A stretch of DNA of 64,000 nt, taken from contig NZ_SJNT01000006.1 in NCBI RefSeq assembly GCF_004331035.1, positions 62,001-126,000 on the forward strand. Direction: 5' to 3'. The stretch comes from Acinetobacter sp. ANC 4910 (lineage in GTDB: Bacteria; Pseudomonadota; Gammaproteobacteria; Pseudomonadales; Moraxellaceae). Below are positions 19,647 through 29,566 of the stretch, piece after piece (within the stretch, counting starts at the first letter, position 1; each line of letters starts with the position of its first letter). The notes below the pieces were generated by a model. The model was not told where the DNA came from. It saw nothing but the letters and a program-made list of their open reading frames with translations, and did no database searches. The position numbers and the translations under genes were made by a program.

Positions 19647-22361
19647 TTAGTTCTCCTCACCTGATTGTTCTTTGTAGTCTGCAACTGCATGAACTTCAGG
19701 ATGTGCCTGAGGGGCCCATGCCACTGGACGGTCTGTCTCTAACTCAAATGAAGAAATCGCATCTTTGACTAAGCGCGCATCGACTTCACCTTCATCTGCT
19801 AATTTTTTCAAGGTCGCAACTACAATGTGTGCAGCATCTACACCGAAATAGCTACGTAAGTTGGCACGCGTATCTGAACGGCCATAACCATCTGTACCCA
19901 AAGCAACGAACGGACGGTTGTCAGGCAAGTAAGCACGAACCTGTTCGCTATACGCTCGCATATGATCGGTCGCAGACACCACGATACCATCAGTTGGACG
20001 AAGTAACTGAGAAACCCATGCTTCTTTCGCTTGTTCAGCCAAAGGATGTAAGCGATTGTATTCTTCACACGCCATACCATCACGCGCCAACTCATTAAAG
20101 CTGGTCACACTCCACACGTTTGAGTGAATTTGGTATTCGTCACGTAAAATTTTCGCAGCTTTAATCACTTCACGCAGAATCACGCCTGAACCCATGAGCT
20201 GAACCGTTGCTTTTTCATCTTCTTGCAACAAGTACATACCACGTTTAATGCCTTCTTCAACACCTTCAGGCATTTCAGGATGCTCGTAGTTTTCATTCAT
20301 CACGGTTAAGTAATAGAACACACGTTCTTGGTTCACATACATACGTTGTAAACCATCATGCACAATCACTGCCAATTCATAACCGAAACATGGATCATAA
20401 GAGATACAGTTCGGAATGGTGTTCGCAAGAATATGTGAGTGACCATCTTGGTGTTGTAAACCTTCACCGTTCAGTGTGGTACGGCCTGCGGTTGCACCCA
20501 ATAAGAAACCTTGTGCTTGTGCGTCACCTGCTGCCCATGCAATGTCGCCAATACGTTGGAAACCAAACATTGAGTAGTACATGTACATTGGAATCATTGG
20601 CAAGTTATTGGTTGAATAACTGGTTGCCAACGCTGCCCATGCGCTCATCGCACCTGCTTCGTTGATCCCTTCTTGTAGCATGTGACCGTCTTTAGCTTCA
20701 CGGTAATGCATCAATTGTTCTTGGTCTTCAGGCGTGTATTTCTGACCATGTGCGGCATAAATACCCAACTGACGGAACATACCCTCTAAGCCAAAAGTAC
20801 GCGCTTCATCTGGAACGATTGGTACTACGCGGTCTTTAATGGCTTTTTCTTTAAGTAAAGAAGCAATTAAACGAACCATGACCATGGTGGTGGATTGTTC
20901 TTTGCCTGCAGAACCTTTTAACACTGCATCAAATACCGACAATTCAGGAATGGCTAATTGCTCACTCTCTTTACGACGTGCAGGTAAATAGCCACCTAAC
21001 GCTTCACGACGCGCCTTCATATACTTCATTTCTGGCGAGTTTTCACTTGGGCGATAGAATGGAAGCTCTGCTAGTTGCTCATCTGTAAATGGCAGGTTGA
21101 AGCGGTCACGTACATACTTTAAAGAATCGACCTGCATTTTTTTGATTTGGTGAGTCTTATTCACCGCTTCAATTTCTTCAGACAAACCGTAACCTTTAAC
21201 AGTTTTCGCAAGAATAACGGTTGGTTGACCTTTGGCTGTCATTGCTTCTGCATAGGCAGCAAAAACTTTGTACGGGTCATGACCACCACGGTTCAGATTA
21301 TCGATGTCTTCATCGCTTAAATCTTTTACAAGTTCCGCAGCTTCTGGATACTTGCCAAAGAATTTCTCACGTGTATATGCACCACCTTTCACTTGATAGC
21401 GTTGGTACTCACCATCAACTGTTTCTTCCATGACCGCTTTTAAAGCGCCTGTGCTGTCTTTTGCAAGTAGTGGATCCCAATGACGGCCCCATACAACTTT
21501 AATGACACGCCAGCCCGCACCACGGAATAAAGATTCTAATTCTTGAATGATTTTACCGTTACCACGTACTGGGCCATCTAGACGCTGTAAGTTACAGTTC
21601 ACCACCCAAATCAGGTTATCCAGTTTTTCACGACCAGCAAGTGAAATTGCACCCGTACTTTCTGGCTCATCCATCTCACCATCGCCCAGATAAGCCCAGA
21701 CTTTACGATTTTCTTCTTTAATCAAACCACGATTCATTAAATATTTCTGAATGTGCGCTTGATAAATTGACATGATTGGACCCAGACCCATTGATACCGT
21801 TGGGAACTGCCAATAGTCAGGCATCAAATATGGATGCGGATAACTTGGTAAACCGTTACCGCCCACTTCACGGCGGAAATTACTTAACTGTTCTTCAGTT
21901 AAACGTCCTTCAAGGAATGAACGTGCATAAATACCAGGAGCACAGTGCCCTTGATAATAAATCATATCGCCGCCAAAGCTATCGCTATTCGCGCGGAAGA
22001 AATGGTTAAAGCCTACATCATATAAAGTTGCAGAAGAGGCAAAACTTGCCAAGTGACCACCTAGGTCATCACCTGTTTTATTCGCACGTAATACCATTGC
22101 CAAGGCATTCCAACGGATCAGCGCACGAATACGGCGCTCCATATCCTGATCACCTGGCATGGCTGGGGTTTCTTCAACAGAAACCGTATTTAAATAAGGA
22201 GTATTTAAGCGCTGAATAGGAACATGTTTCGCGATTGCACGTTGATATAATTTTTCTAATAAAAATGCAGCACGTTCTGTTCCCATGTGTTTTAAAACCG
22301 AATCAAAAGCATCTTGCCATTCTTGGGTTTCTTGCGCATCTGTATCGCCATAAAACGCCAT
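19647..22361 (-). CDS. aceE: pyruvate dehydrogenase E1 component, homodimeric type
   Basis: Thiamine-diphosphate enzyme that decarboxylates pyruvate and acetylates the E2 lipoyl arm. About 904 residues, as for gammaproteobacterial AceE. The ThDP/Mg motif is GDGEMDEPES...NCNLQRLDGPVRGNG (about 240-275). Other AceE blocks: VSMGLGPIMSIYQAHI and YMYYSMFGFQRIGDIAWAAGD. The start MAFYGDTDAQ at 22361 follows an AGGTGG-rich site; an in-frame extension to 22406 lacks such support. Operon with aceF, 2 bases apart. Confidence 0.96.
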   Translation of the reverse strand: MAFYGDTDAQETQEWQDAFDSVLKHMGTERAAFLLEKLYQRAIAKHVPIQRLNTPYLNTVSVEETPAMPGDQDMERRIRALIRWNALAMVLRANKTGDDLGGHLASFASSATLYDVGFNHFFRANSDSFGGDMIYYQGHCAPGIYARSFLEGRLTEEQLSNFRREVGGNGLPSYPHPYLMPDYWQFPTVSMGLGPIMSIYQAHIQKYLMNRGLIKEENRKVWAYLGDGEMDEPESTGAISLAGREKLDNLIWVVNCNLQRLDGPVRGNGKIIQELESLFRGAGWRVIKVVWGRHWDPLLAKDSTGALKAVMEETVDGEYQRYQVKGGAYTREKFFGKYPEAAELVKDLSDEDIDNLNRGGHDPYKVFAAYAEAMTAKGQPTVILAKTVKGYGLSEEIEAVNKTHQIKKMQVDSLKYVRDRFNLPFTDEQLAELPFYRPSENSPEMKYMKARREALGGYLPARRKESEQLAIPELSVFDAVLKGSAGKEQSTTMVMVRLIASLLKEKAIKDRVVPIVPDEARTFGLEGMFRQLGIYAAHGQKYTPEDQEQLMHYREAKDGHMLQEGINEAGAMSAWAALATSYSTNNLPMIPMYMYYSMFGFQRIGDIAWAAGDAQAQGFLLGATAGRTTLNGEGLQHQDGHSHILANTIPNCISYDPCFGYELAVIVHDGLQRMYVNQERVFYYLTVMNENYEHPEMPEGVEEGIKRGMYLLQEDEKATVQLMGSGVILREVIKAAKILRDEYQIHSNVWSVTSFNELARDGMACEEYNRLHPLAEQAKEAWVSQLLRPTDGIVVSATDHMRAYSEQVRAYLPDNRPFVALGTDGYGRSDTRANLRSYFGVDAAHIVVATLKKLADEGEVDARLVKDAISSFELETDRPVAWAPQAHPEVHAVADYKEQSGEEN

Positions 22362-22689
22362 AATCCACCTATTCCTTGAGCTTAATCTATTATGTATATG
22401 TACCATACTTTGGTATTAGAAGTTATCGCTACAGCTGAATACGGAAAGGTACCACTATTTATAAAATAAATAATTGCTGACGATTTAACACTCAAATTAA
22501 CAAAAAATCGCCAATAATGTTGTTTTTTTATACAAACAAAGTTCTTTTGCCTGATAGTATGAAAAAAAGATACAGGGAACATCCCTATTTTGGTGCAAAT
22601 ATCGGAAACAAAAAGGCAGCCCATGGGAAAGAGGTGAAACCCAATAAACTGCCTTTTGAAGAATTCTTAGCTTAAATAGTCAGGTGCGA
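22362..22689 (-). other. aceE upstream / M23 peptidase downstream region
   Basis: 328 bases. It holds the aceE leader, with a 5-base dyad TACCA/TGGTA (22401-22415) about 40 bases upstream of the start as a possible operator, a long AT-rich promoter zone, and the M23 gene terminator at 22611-22657. A minus-strand reading frame from 22624 crosses the aceE start and is not credible. Confidence 0.5.
22611..22657 (-). terminator. terminator of the M23 peptidase gene
   Basis: Perfect 9-base arms AAAAGGCAG (22611-22619) and CTGCCTTTT (22649-22657) with a 29-base loop. On the minus strand the second arm runs into TTTTTG. The long loop makes it weaker than the other terminators here. Confidence 0.6.
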
Positions 22690-23379
22690 TTACGGCAACA
22701 TAGCTAAATAAGTCGATGGATTTTTACGCTGACCATCTTTCACAACTTCATAATGTAAATGTGGACCAGTACAACGACCTGTACAGCCAACATTCGCAAT
22801 ATGTTCACCCGCATCTACACGGTCACCGACACGTGCAATTAAACGTGAAGCATGTGCATAACGCGTGATGTAACCATCGCCGTGGTTAATTTCAACATAT
22901 TGACCATAACCCGAACCCCAGCCCGACTTGGTCACAACACCAGAACCCGTTGCATAGATTGGTGTGCCACTTGGCGCTGACAAATCTAAACCTGAATGAT
23001 GTTCAGCACGGCCACCCATGGTACGTCCACCAAAACTTGAACTGATGCGTTTCATGTCTGGCAATGGGTGAGTCACTAACCATGAATAAGGACTATTTGA
23101 AGATGCAGAATACGAAGTTTTAGTGCCGTATTTTTTAGCAATTGATTCGTTGTTTAGTTCAACAGTTTTTTCACGCAATTTGACGGACATTTGCGTACTT
23201 GCAGGAAGATCAATGTCTTCAAGTTCAGCATACGAACCTTGCGCTAAAGTTTGAGTCAGTTGTTCGATACGATCTGGCGAAGCCGTGGTATTAGAATTTA
23301 ATTGAACTAAATCCGCGAAAGCGACCGATGCGGTCGAAGCGGCTAAAGAAAACGCCAATAAAATACGTCTTGTGTGCAT
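22690..23379 (-). CDS. M23 family metallopeptidase (LytM domain), periplasmic
   Basis: 229 residues with a signal peptide (about 1-22, ends AFA). The C-terminal LytM domain has the zinc motifs HHSGLDLSAPSGTPI (H..xD), GYGQYVEINHGDGY and HLHYEVV. All catalytic residues appear present, so it is probably an active peptidoglycan endopeptidase. ATG 23379 (MHTRRILLAF) has GAGG 6 bases upstream; a longer in-frame start at 23517 would bury the signal peptide and overlap the divergent dciA. In Pseudomonas an M23 gene also lies next to lpxC and the DUF721 gene. Confidence 0.88.
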   Translation of the reverse strand: MHTRRILLAFSLAASTASVAFADLVQLNSNTTASPDRIEQLTQTLAQGSYAELEDIDLPASTQMSVKLREKTVELNNESIAKKYGTKTSYSASSNSPYSWLVTHPLPDMKRISSSFGGRTMGGRAEHHSGLDLSAPSGTPIYATGSGVVTKSGWGSGYGQYVEINHGDGYITRYAHASRLIARVGDRVDAGEHIANVGCTGRCTGPHLHYEVVKDGQRKNPSTYLAMLP

Positions 23380-23487
23380 AAAAAACCTCTTTAAACTGTT
23401 CTTACAAAAGTTCCTTGCGTGACCTCTTCCTTGATATCTACTGAAAGGAGCGCATAAGCTTAAGACACAAATATGAAGGTAATATGT

Positions 23488-23928
23488 ATGTCTGAACCAG
23501 AGAATCTCTTTCAACAAACAAGAAAACGCATAAAAACAGGAAACTTATCGTTTCTCTCAACGCAAGTTGCTGCATGGCAGAAACTTAGCAAACTCATTCA
23601 ACCGTTATTGCCTCAACCAGAGCAATGGCAGGTTGCTTGTTATCAATATGGTGTTTTGACCGTAACGGGTGAAAATCAAGCGATGGTGAGTCAACTTGGT
23701 TACTTACAAAAGCAATATATTGTGCAATTGGCTCAACTAGAAGAACTCAAAGATTTACAAAAAATACAGGTTCGTTTAAGAGTTTCCTCAACAACCACAC
23801 CTGCTCCTGAACCATCTTCACGATCTCTTAGCCCAGAAACCCAAGATTTATTAAAGGGGGCTGCCGACTTTGTGAGCGACCCTAAGCTTAGCCAAGCGAT
23901 GCTACGTTTGGCAAGCAATAAAAAGTAA
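23488..23928 (+). CDS. DUF721 / DciA-like protein
   Basis: 146 residues. The N-terminal half (about 15-95) fits the DUF721 fold of DciA, the helicase loader used by bacteria lacking DnaC: NLSFLSTQVAAWQKLSKLIQPLLP, then a strand-rich VACYQYGVLTVTGENQAM. The C-terminal part is a Pro/Ser linker plus a helical tail (PETQDLLKGAADFVSDPKLS). ATG 23488 (MSEPENLF) has AAGG upstream. It is divergent from the M23 gene and convergent with lpxC, the gene order seen around lpxC in Pseudomonas. DnaB loading is inferred from the family. Confidence 0.72.
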   Translation: MSEPENLFQQTRKRIKTGNLSFLSTQVAAWQKLSKLIQPLLPQPEQWQVACYQYGVLTVTGENQAMVSQLGYLQKQYIVQLAQLEELKDLQKIQVRLRVSSTTTPAPEPSSRSLSPETQDLLKGAADFVSDPKLSQAMLRLASNKK

Positions 23929-24024
23929 GCTAAAGCTAGGGCTGGAAAATGCTTTGATTAAAAAAGTGACTTAATTCTCATTTTTATTTGTTATATTATA
24001 ACGTAGCCTATATAAGACAATGAC

Positions 24025-24927
24025 TTATGTCACACTTACATAAGGGATTGGACATTGATCTATGTCATCAAATGTTACAATTTCATAGCTGGTTGGATCA
24101 CTTTGAACATTGCGTAATAATTGGTTATTCAGGGCATGACCTGACTTATATCCATCAAATTTCGCAATAATTTGATGTCCTAATAAATATAAATCGCCTA
24201 CAGCATCTAATATTTTGTGACGAACAAATTCATCTGAGAAGCGCAAACCTTCTTCATTAACCACACCAGTATCATCCACACCAATGGCATTGTCTAAACT
24301 TGCCCCTAAAGCCAAATTGTTGGCTTTTAAGTAATCCAAGTCCTTCATAAAGCCAAATGTACGTGCCCCACTGACTTCGTACACAAAAGTTTCAGTTGAA
24401 AAATCAATGGTGGCAGACTGATATTCTTTTTTAAATGCGGGATGGTCAAAATCAATGGTGAAATTCAGCTGAAAACCTGAATGCGGCGTAAAAATTGCAC
24501 GCTTATCATCAATTAATGCTTCTACAGGCTTTAAGATTCGGATAAATTTTTTGGGTGCATTTTGCTCAATCAACCCACCTTGCATTAACAGGTAGATAAA
24601 TGGACCAGCACTGCCATCCATAATTGGCACTTCTGAAGCAGAGACTTCGATAATTAAATTATCAATACCCAAACCTGCGATTGCACTCATCACGTGCTCA
24701 ATAGTACCTACTTTGGCATCTTCCTGAACTAAATTAGAGCACATAAAGGCTTCTTGAATTAGCATCGCATCGGCTTGAATGTTCACGGGCGGATCTAAAT
24801 CGATACGACGGAACACAATACCCCCATCCACATGGTGCGGCACAAAGTTCATTAACACCTTTTGCCCACTATGAAGACCAATACCGCTCGCTTTCACGAC
24901 ACGTTGCAGGGTACGCTGTTTCAACAT
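24025..24927 (-). CDS. lpxC: UDP-3-O-acyl-N-acetylglucosamine deacetylase
   Basis: Zinc amidase of the first committed step of lipid A synthesis. 300 residues. The zinc ligands are in [14 protein letters not shown] (His near residue 79) and in [17 protein letters not shown] (His and Asp near 237-241, with a further His). [12 protein letters not shown] and the N-terminal [15 protein letters not shown] are also typical. It lies at the 3' end of the division cluster, 125 bases after ftsZ and behind a terminator, so it can be transcribed separately. Confidence 0.97.
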   Translation of the reverse strand: MLKQRTLQRVVKASGIGLHSGQKVLMNFVPHHVDGGIVFRRIDLDPPVNIQADAMLIQEAFMCSNLVQEDAKVGTIEHVMSAIAGLGIDNLIIEVSASEVPIMDGSAGPFIYLLMQGGLIEQNAPKKFIRILKPVEALIDDKRAIFTPHSGFQLNFTIDFDHPAFKKEYQSATIDFSTETFVYEVSGARTFGFMKDLDYLKANNLALGASLDNAIGVDDTGVVNEEGLRFSDEFVRHKILDAVGDLYLLGHQIIAKFDGYKSGHALNNQLLRNVQSDPTSYEIVTFDDIDQCPIPYVSVT

Positions 24928-24991
24928 GCTTTTTCTATCATCTGCCCATAAATCCGCTATACGTTAGCATATTTAGCCATTGATAAAAAAC

Positions 24992-25018
24992 AAAAAGGTA
25001 GCGATAACGCTACCTTTT
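24992..25018 (-). terminator. terminator after ftsZ
   Basis: Stem AAAAGGTAGC/GCTACCTTTT with a 6-base loop, 34 bases past the ftsZ stop. On the minus strand it continues into TTTTTG. It separates ftsZ from lpxC. Confidence 0.85.
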
Positions 25019-25051
25019 ATAGTGTTTTAAAAGCAAGTTATTGAAAAATAA

Positions 25052-26239
25052 TTACTTACGTTGCTGATTTTTCAAATAATCTTGAATACTCATTGGTGTT
25101 GGACGTGATGCACCAGCAGATGAAGCAGCATTTATTGCGGGAGCATCCGCCTGCTGACGCTGAATTGCAGGAACGTCATCTTCTTCAACCACAGCATGTG
25201 TAGTTGTTGCAGAACGTGAAACCTGCGTAGCTGCACGCTTCACAGGTTCAATCGCATCTGCCGAATTGCGAGTTAAACCAGTTGCAATCACAGTCACACT
25301 AATTTCATCACGCGCATCTGGATCAAATACCGTGCCGTAGAAAACTTGACCTTCATCCAAGTCTACAATTTGGTTCACAACATCGGTGATTTCTTCAATT
25401 TCACCAAAGGTGACATCATCACCACCTGTCACGTTAATCAAAATACCTTTCGCATTCATAATGGTCACGTTATCTAATAACGGACTACGAATCGCTTGTT
25501 CTGCAGCTTGACGCGCACGATGTTCACCACGACCTGAGCCTGCACCCATCATGGCATAACCACGGGTACTCATTGCAGTTTTCAAGTCCGCAAAGTCAAG
25601 GTTAATGTGACCAGGGCGAACCACTAGATCGAAGATACTACGTACTGCATTGAGTAATACGTCATCCGCCTTTTTATAAGCATCCTTCATCGAGATATCG
25701 CGGAATACTTTTAACAGGCGCTGGTTTGGAATAATAATGAGCGAGTCGACATGCGCTTCTAAAGCCTCAATGCCTTTTTCAGCAGACTGTTGACGACGCT
25801 TACCTTCGAAATTAAACGGTGTTGTCACTACACCCACCGTTAAAATCCCCATTTCTTTGGCAATTTCTGCAACGACTGGAGCAGCACCTGTACCTGTACC
25901 ACCACCCATACCTGCAGTAACAAACACCATGTCGGTGCCTTCTAAATGCTGGCGGATCAACTCACGGCTTTCTTCGGCCGCCGTTTGACCCACTTGAGGA
26001 TTTGCACCTGCACCCAAGCCACGGGTGCTCTGTTCACCTAACTGGATTTTAAATTGTGCATTCATACGGTCCAAAGCTTGTTTGTCCGTATTGGCACAAA
26101 CAAATTTTACACCTTGAATATCTGATTCCAACATGTGTTGAACAGCGTTACCGCCTGCACCACCTACACCAAATACAGTGAAACGGGCTTGACCGTTGCT
26201 ATCGTTCTGATCATCTTCTAAAAATTCAAATGAGGCCAT
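25052..26239 (-). CDS. ftsZ: cell division protein FtsZ
   Basis: Tubulin-like GTPase that forms the Z ring at mid-cell. About 395 residues. The GTP-binding signature is [15 protein letters not shown] (about 105-119), preceded by GGAGGNAV and followed by the T7 loop [12 protein letters not shown] variable linker leads to the conserved C-terminal peptide [11 protein letters not shown] that binds FtsA/ZipA. The start [10 protein letters not shown] at 26239 has AAAGG 2 bases upstream; an in-frame GTG at 26275 would add 12 residues not expected in FtsZ. Confidence 0.97.
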   Translation of the reverse strand: MASFEFLEDDQNDSNGQARFTVFGVGGAGGNAVQHMLESDIQGVKFVCANTDKQALDRMNAQFKIQLGEQSTRGLGAGANPQVGQTAAEESRELIRQHLEGTDMVFVTAGMGGGTGTGAAPVVAEIAKEMGILTVGVVTTPFNFEGKRRQQSAEKGIEALEAHVDSLIIIPNQRLLKVFRDISMKDAYKKADDVLLNAVRSIFDLVVRPGHINLDFADLKTAMSTRGYAMMGAGSGRGEHRARQAAEQAIRSPLLDNVTIMNAKGILINVTGGDDVTFGEIEEITDVVNQIVDLDEGQVFYGTVFDPDARDEISVTVIATGLTRNSADAIEPVKRAATQVSRSATTTHAVVEEDDVPAIQRQQADAPAINAASSAGASRPTPMSIQDYLKNQQRK

Positions 26240-26299
26240 GACCTTTAAATTTCCTAATTCGTAATTGGCAGTCACTTAAGCCCGTATACTGCCTTGATC

Positions 26300-26360
26300 T
26301 GCATAAATAAAATTGATTTTAGAATGCTGTTCAATGTTTAGCTTGTCAAGTCTTGACCGC
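26300..26360 (-). promoter_or_regulatory. candidate ftsZ promoter region in the ftsA-ftsZ gap
   Basis: The 161-base gap between ftsA and ftsZ holds on the minus strand a consensus -35 TTGACA (26350-26345) and a second TTGAAC (26334-26329), each followed at about 17 bases by AT-rich -10-like sequence. The long gap and the -35 box suggest ftsZ has its own promoter within the cluster. Confidence 0.35.
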
Positions 26361-26400
26361 TTAACGTACAACTTCCAAACAATATTCCTTAAAAATACCA

Positions 26401-27663
26401 CTAAAAAATAGACTTCAACTTATCATTTAATCCTGACCATGCTCGTCCAGCACGTTTCCAAAACGAAAGTGTTTCAGGATCTACGGTTTCTACCAAGGTC
26501 TCTTGGGGATCTCCTTGACTGAACATCAACAAACCTGCCGCCGTTGCGTATTGGGAACGACGTAGGGATGCCAAATAAGGTTCATCAGCATAAACTTGTA
26601 CAGGTGGATTGCCTAAATGCGCTGAAATACCCAACATCCGGCGCACTAAACTGACCATCCCTTCAATCTGACAAGCATCACCTGTCAAGACCACGCCATG
26701 GTATAAACCATGAATTGCACCGCTACGCTCAAGTGCTTCTCGAACTTGGGTCAGAATTTCTTCATAGCGTGCAATCATAATGTCGGATAATTCAATTCGG
26801 CTGATGGTTTGCGGACCATCAATGCCTTGAATTTGAATCATATGATCTGGTTTCACCACTTTTAAGTCGACACAACCATAGAGCAACTTGATTCGTTCTG
26901 CTTCTTCAGTTGTGGTTTGTAAGACTGCAGCAATATCGCGTGTCACATGTTCACCGCCACGCTGCAAGGTTTCCGCCATCGCCAGACGCCCATCTAAATA
27001 GACCGCAAGATTGGTGGTTCCAGCGCCCATGTCGAGCAAACAAACCCCATATTCTTTTTCGTCTTTCAGCAAACTGGCTTCTGCCGTTGCCAAGCAGGAC
27101 ACCACCATTTTTTCTACGGTGATGTTCGCGCCTTTCATGGCACGATCCAGATTTTGCATGGTACTGATGGGTAACATCATCAACTGATAATGCCCTTTCA
27201 TACTGTGTGCAGACATTCGTATCGGATTCTGTACCCATTCTGGGGAATCATCCAATTCAAAACCAAGCGGGACTGCACTCACCAAATAATGGTCTGAAGT
27301 GACATGGCTGGCTTTAGCCAACTCTAATGCTCTGACCACTTCATTGGTGCTAATACTATGTTCAGCGTTTTCAATTGGGGTACGCCCCGAAGCATAAAAA
27401 CTTTTTAATTCTGCACTTGGAATAGAAACCCAAGCCGAATGCACACGGCACTCAGCCATATCTTCCGCTTCCTGAACCGCATTTTTTATCGCCGTGATGA
27501 CTTTATCCAAGCTCACGATTTTGCCTTTGTTCATACCGCGGTTACGTGCAGTCGCCATCCCAATGACTTGAATCTTGTCTGGGGCGTGCACCTTACCAAT
27601 CAAAACTGAAACTTTATGTGTCCCAATGTCAATCGCAACAACTGAGGGAACAGCTTCACTCAT
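26401..27663 (-). CDS. ftsA: cell division protein FtsA
   Basis: Actin-like protein that tethers FtsZ to the membrane and recruits later division proteins. 420 residues. ATPase blocks: VAIDIGTHKVSVLIG (about 9-23), LLDMGAGTTNLAVY (about 208-221), VVLTGDACQIEGM, and a C-terminal amphipathic stretch FWKRAGRAWSGLNDKLKSIF that should bind the membrane. It sits between ftsQ (64-base gap) and ftsZ. Confidence 0.97.
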   Translation of the reverse strand: MSEAVPSVVAIDIGTHKVSVLIGKVHAPDKIQVIGMATARNRGMNKGKIVSLDKVITAIKNAVQEAEDMAECRVHSAWVSIPSAELKSFYASGRTPIENAEHSISTNEVVRALELAKASHVTSDHYLVSAVPLGFELDDSPEWVQNPIRMSAHSMKGHYQLMMLPISTMQNLDRAMKGANITVEKMVVSCLATAEASLLKDEKEYGVCLLDMGAGTTNLAVYLDGRLAMAETLQRGGEHVTRDIAAVLQTTTEEAERIKLLYGCVDLKVVKPDHMIQIQGIDGPQTISRIELSDIMIARYEEILTQVREALERSGAIHGLYHGVVLTGDACQIEGMVSLVRRMLGISAHLGNPPVQVYADEPYLASLRRSQYATAAGLLMFSQGDPQETLVETVDPETLSFWKRAGRAWSGLNDKLKSIF

Positions 27664-27727
27664 TATTTACTACCATTACATGTTTGTTTAATTTATGGCT
27701 TTACGCCTCTATTTATAAAGCCAACCA

Positions 27728-28582
27728 TTATGGCTTTGCACTTATCCCATCCGCAATGCCTGTGTCATTAATCGTTACAACAAAGTGACCATTTACAATT
27801 TTGGGTGGGGCTGCGCTTTTCCATTGAATCGCTAGGCCGTTCCTATAACGTAAATCGATTGCTGAGATTTGTGACCACACAGGTTTCAAATCACTTTGTG
27901 CGAGATGACTTAAGCGTTGTAGCTTACTCATGGTTTGATCCTGATCAACAATAACACGTAATCCAGAATCAAACTGCATAAACCAAGTCATACGCTCCGT
28001 TAAATATAATTCTTTTAGCCGAAGGTTGACTGGAAGGAATAACTGATTAATTTCATTATAGCGACGCATCATGGTTTTGGATTGGCTGATCGGCCCATGA
28101 AGCAACGGCAATTGTTGATAATTTTTGGGTGTCACTTCAGCAAAAATATCGCCACTATCGCTCAGCAAACGCCCAGTTCCCCAACGGGCAATCGCATGGC
28201 GAGGCATGACTCGGACGCGAATCGCATTCGGCCATGCTCGAGAAACCACGACTCGATCTACCCATGACAGCTCTAAAGCACGGTCACGGATTTGTTCTAA
28301 ATCAGAAGTAAAATAATTATTTTGTAAAGTTGGTGCCACGTGCACCATCACTTGACGATGCTCAGCATCGGAACGTGTTCCGACCACATCCAGATCCGCT
28401 ACACGGGCATCGGTCATCACTTTGTATAAGCCAAATATTCCAGCAGCCAAAACCACAAAAGCAATGACCAAGAGCAACCAACCACCCACGTTAGTCAGCT
28501 GTTCTTTTCGCGTGGGTGGTTTGTCGTGAATCGAGGTAATTGCAGCGCGTTTGCGCCGCATCGATGCTGGAAGTTGAGCCAT
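27728..28582 (-). CDS. ftsQ: cell division protein FtsQ
   Basis: Bitopic divisome protein. 284 residues: a cytoplasmic, positively charged N-terminus, one transmembrane helix (WLLLVIAFVVLAAGIFGLY, about 34-53), a periplasmic POTRA domain (about 60-130, ending VSRAWPNAIRVRVMPRHAIARW), and the beta domain. The block NLRLKELYLTERMTW is also typical of FtsQ. It starts 3 bases after the ddl stop, so the two are likely translationally coupled. Confidence 0.93.
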   Translation of the reverse strand: MAQLPASMRRKRAAITSIHDKPPTRKEQLTNVGGWLLLVIAFVVLAAGIFGLYKVMTDARVADLDVVGTRSDAEHRQVMVHVAPTLQNNYFTSDLEQIRDRALELSWVDRVVVSRAWPNAIRVRVMPRHAIARWGTGRLLSDSGDIFAEVTPKNYQQLPLLHGPISQSKTMMRRYNEINQLFLPVNLRLKELYLTERMTWFMQFDSGLRVIVDQDQTMSKLQRLSHLAQSDLKPVWSQISAIDLRYRNGLAIQWKSAAPPKIVNGHFVVTINDTGIADGISAKP

Positions 28583-28585
28583 AAC

Positions 28586-29515
28586 TTAGTGTGCTGCACC
28601 TGTAAGTGTTTGTTCTAAAATTGCAACACATAACGCATCGAAACTATAGCCGACCGCATTGGCTGCTTTGGGCACTAAGGAGTGACTGGTCATGCCGGGT
28701 ACTGTATTGACTTCAAGTAACCAGAAGTTGCCTTGTTCATCTTGCATGGCATCAATACGTCCCCAACCACTGGCCCCAACCGCTTGGAATGCGCGTAAAC
28801 ACAATGCTTGTAGACGTTGTTCTTCTGCTTCCGTTAAACCACACGGAATACCATATTGCACATCATTACGTTGATATTTCGCTTCATAATCATAAAAAGC
28901 CACATCCGCAGGAGGTTGCAAACGAATCACAGGTAAAGGTTGACCATTTAAAAATGAAATGGTGAATTCACGCCCTGTAATCCATTTTTCCGCCATCACT
29001 ACAGCGTCGTGCTGGGTTGCTTTCACAATTGCAGCAGCCAAATCTTCAGCTTTTTCAACCTTACTCATGCCTACACTAGAACCTTCATGTACAGGCTTAA
29101 TAATGAGTGGTAAACCTAAGCTTTCAACCACTTCTGCTAAATCACTGTCTTTATCAATAATGCGGTACGGCGCAGTTGGTAAGTCTGAGCCTTGCCAGAT
29201 TTGTTTGGTTTTAACTTTGTCCATACCAATGGCTGAACCTTGAACACCAGTTCCTGTATAAGGAATGTTTAACCACTCCAATACACCTTGGATCTGGCCG
29301 TCTTCACCGCCACGACCATGCAATACAATAAAAGCACGATCATAATTGACCAATTCTGTCACGCTACGATTCTGAGGATCAAATGCCTCAGCATTTACCC
29401 CAGAACGAATCAATGCTTCAAGTACAGCCTGACCACTATCGAGAGAAACCTCACGCTCAGCTGATTTACCACCAAGCAACACGGCAACTTTGCCGAACTT
29501 TGAAGCATTTGACAC
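28586..29515 (-). CDS. ddl: D-alanine--D-alanine ligase
   Basis: ATP-grasp enzyme making the D-Ala-D-Ala terminus of the peptidoglycan precursor. 309 residues, DdlB-type length. Visible: KVAVLLGGKSAEREVSL (N-terminus), the ATP-grasp loop KPVHEGSSVGMSKV, and the metal-binding WLLEVNTVPGMTSHSLVPKAA. It is in the typical position between murC and ftsQ. Confidence 0.96.
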   Translation of the reverse strand: MSNASKFGKVAVLLGGKSAEREVSLDSGQAVLEALIRSGVNAEAFDPQNRSVTELVNYDRAFIVLHGRGGEDGQIQGVLEWLNIPYTGTGVQGSAIGMDKVKTKQIWQGSDLPTAPYRIIDKDSDLAEVVESLGLPLIIKPVHEGSSVGMSKVEKAEDLAAAIVKATQHDAVVMAEKWITGREFTISFLNGQPLPVIRLQPPADVAFYDYEAKYQRNDVQYGIPCGLTEAEEQRLQALCLRAFQAVGASGWGRIDAMQDEQGNFWLLEVNTVPGMTSHSLVPKAANAVGYSFDALCVAILEQTLTGAAH

Positions 29516-29566
29516 GTTTTTATCCTTAAACTGTTATAACTTTTTAATTGAAACCGAAGACGGCAA

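Noticed and set aside
22401..22415. TACCA-N5-TGGTA near aceE as a PdhR operator
   Set aside because: PdhR sites have TGGT before ACCA with a 3-base gap; here the arms are reversed and the spacing is 5. Kept only as a possible unknown operator.
22382..22624. Minus-strand ORF of 80 codons upstream of aceE
   Set aside because: It overlaps the terminator region and runs past aceE's leader; composition is that of AT-rich non-coding DNA.
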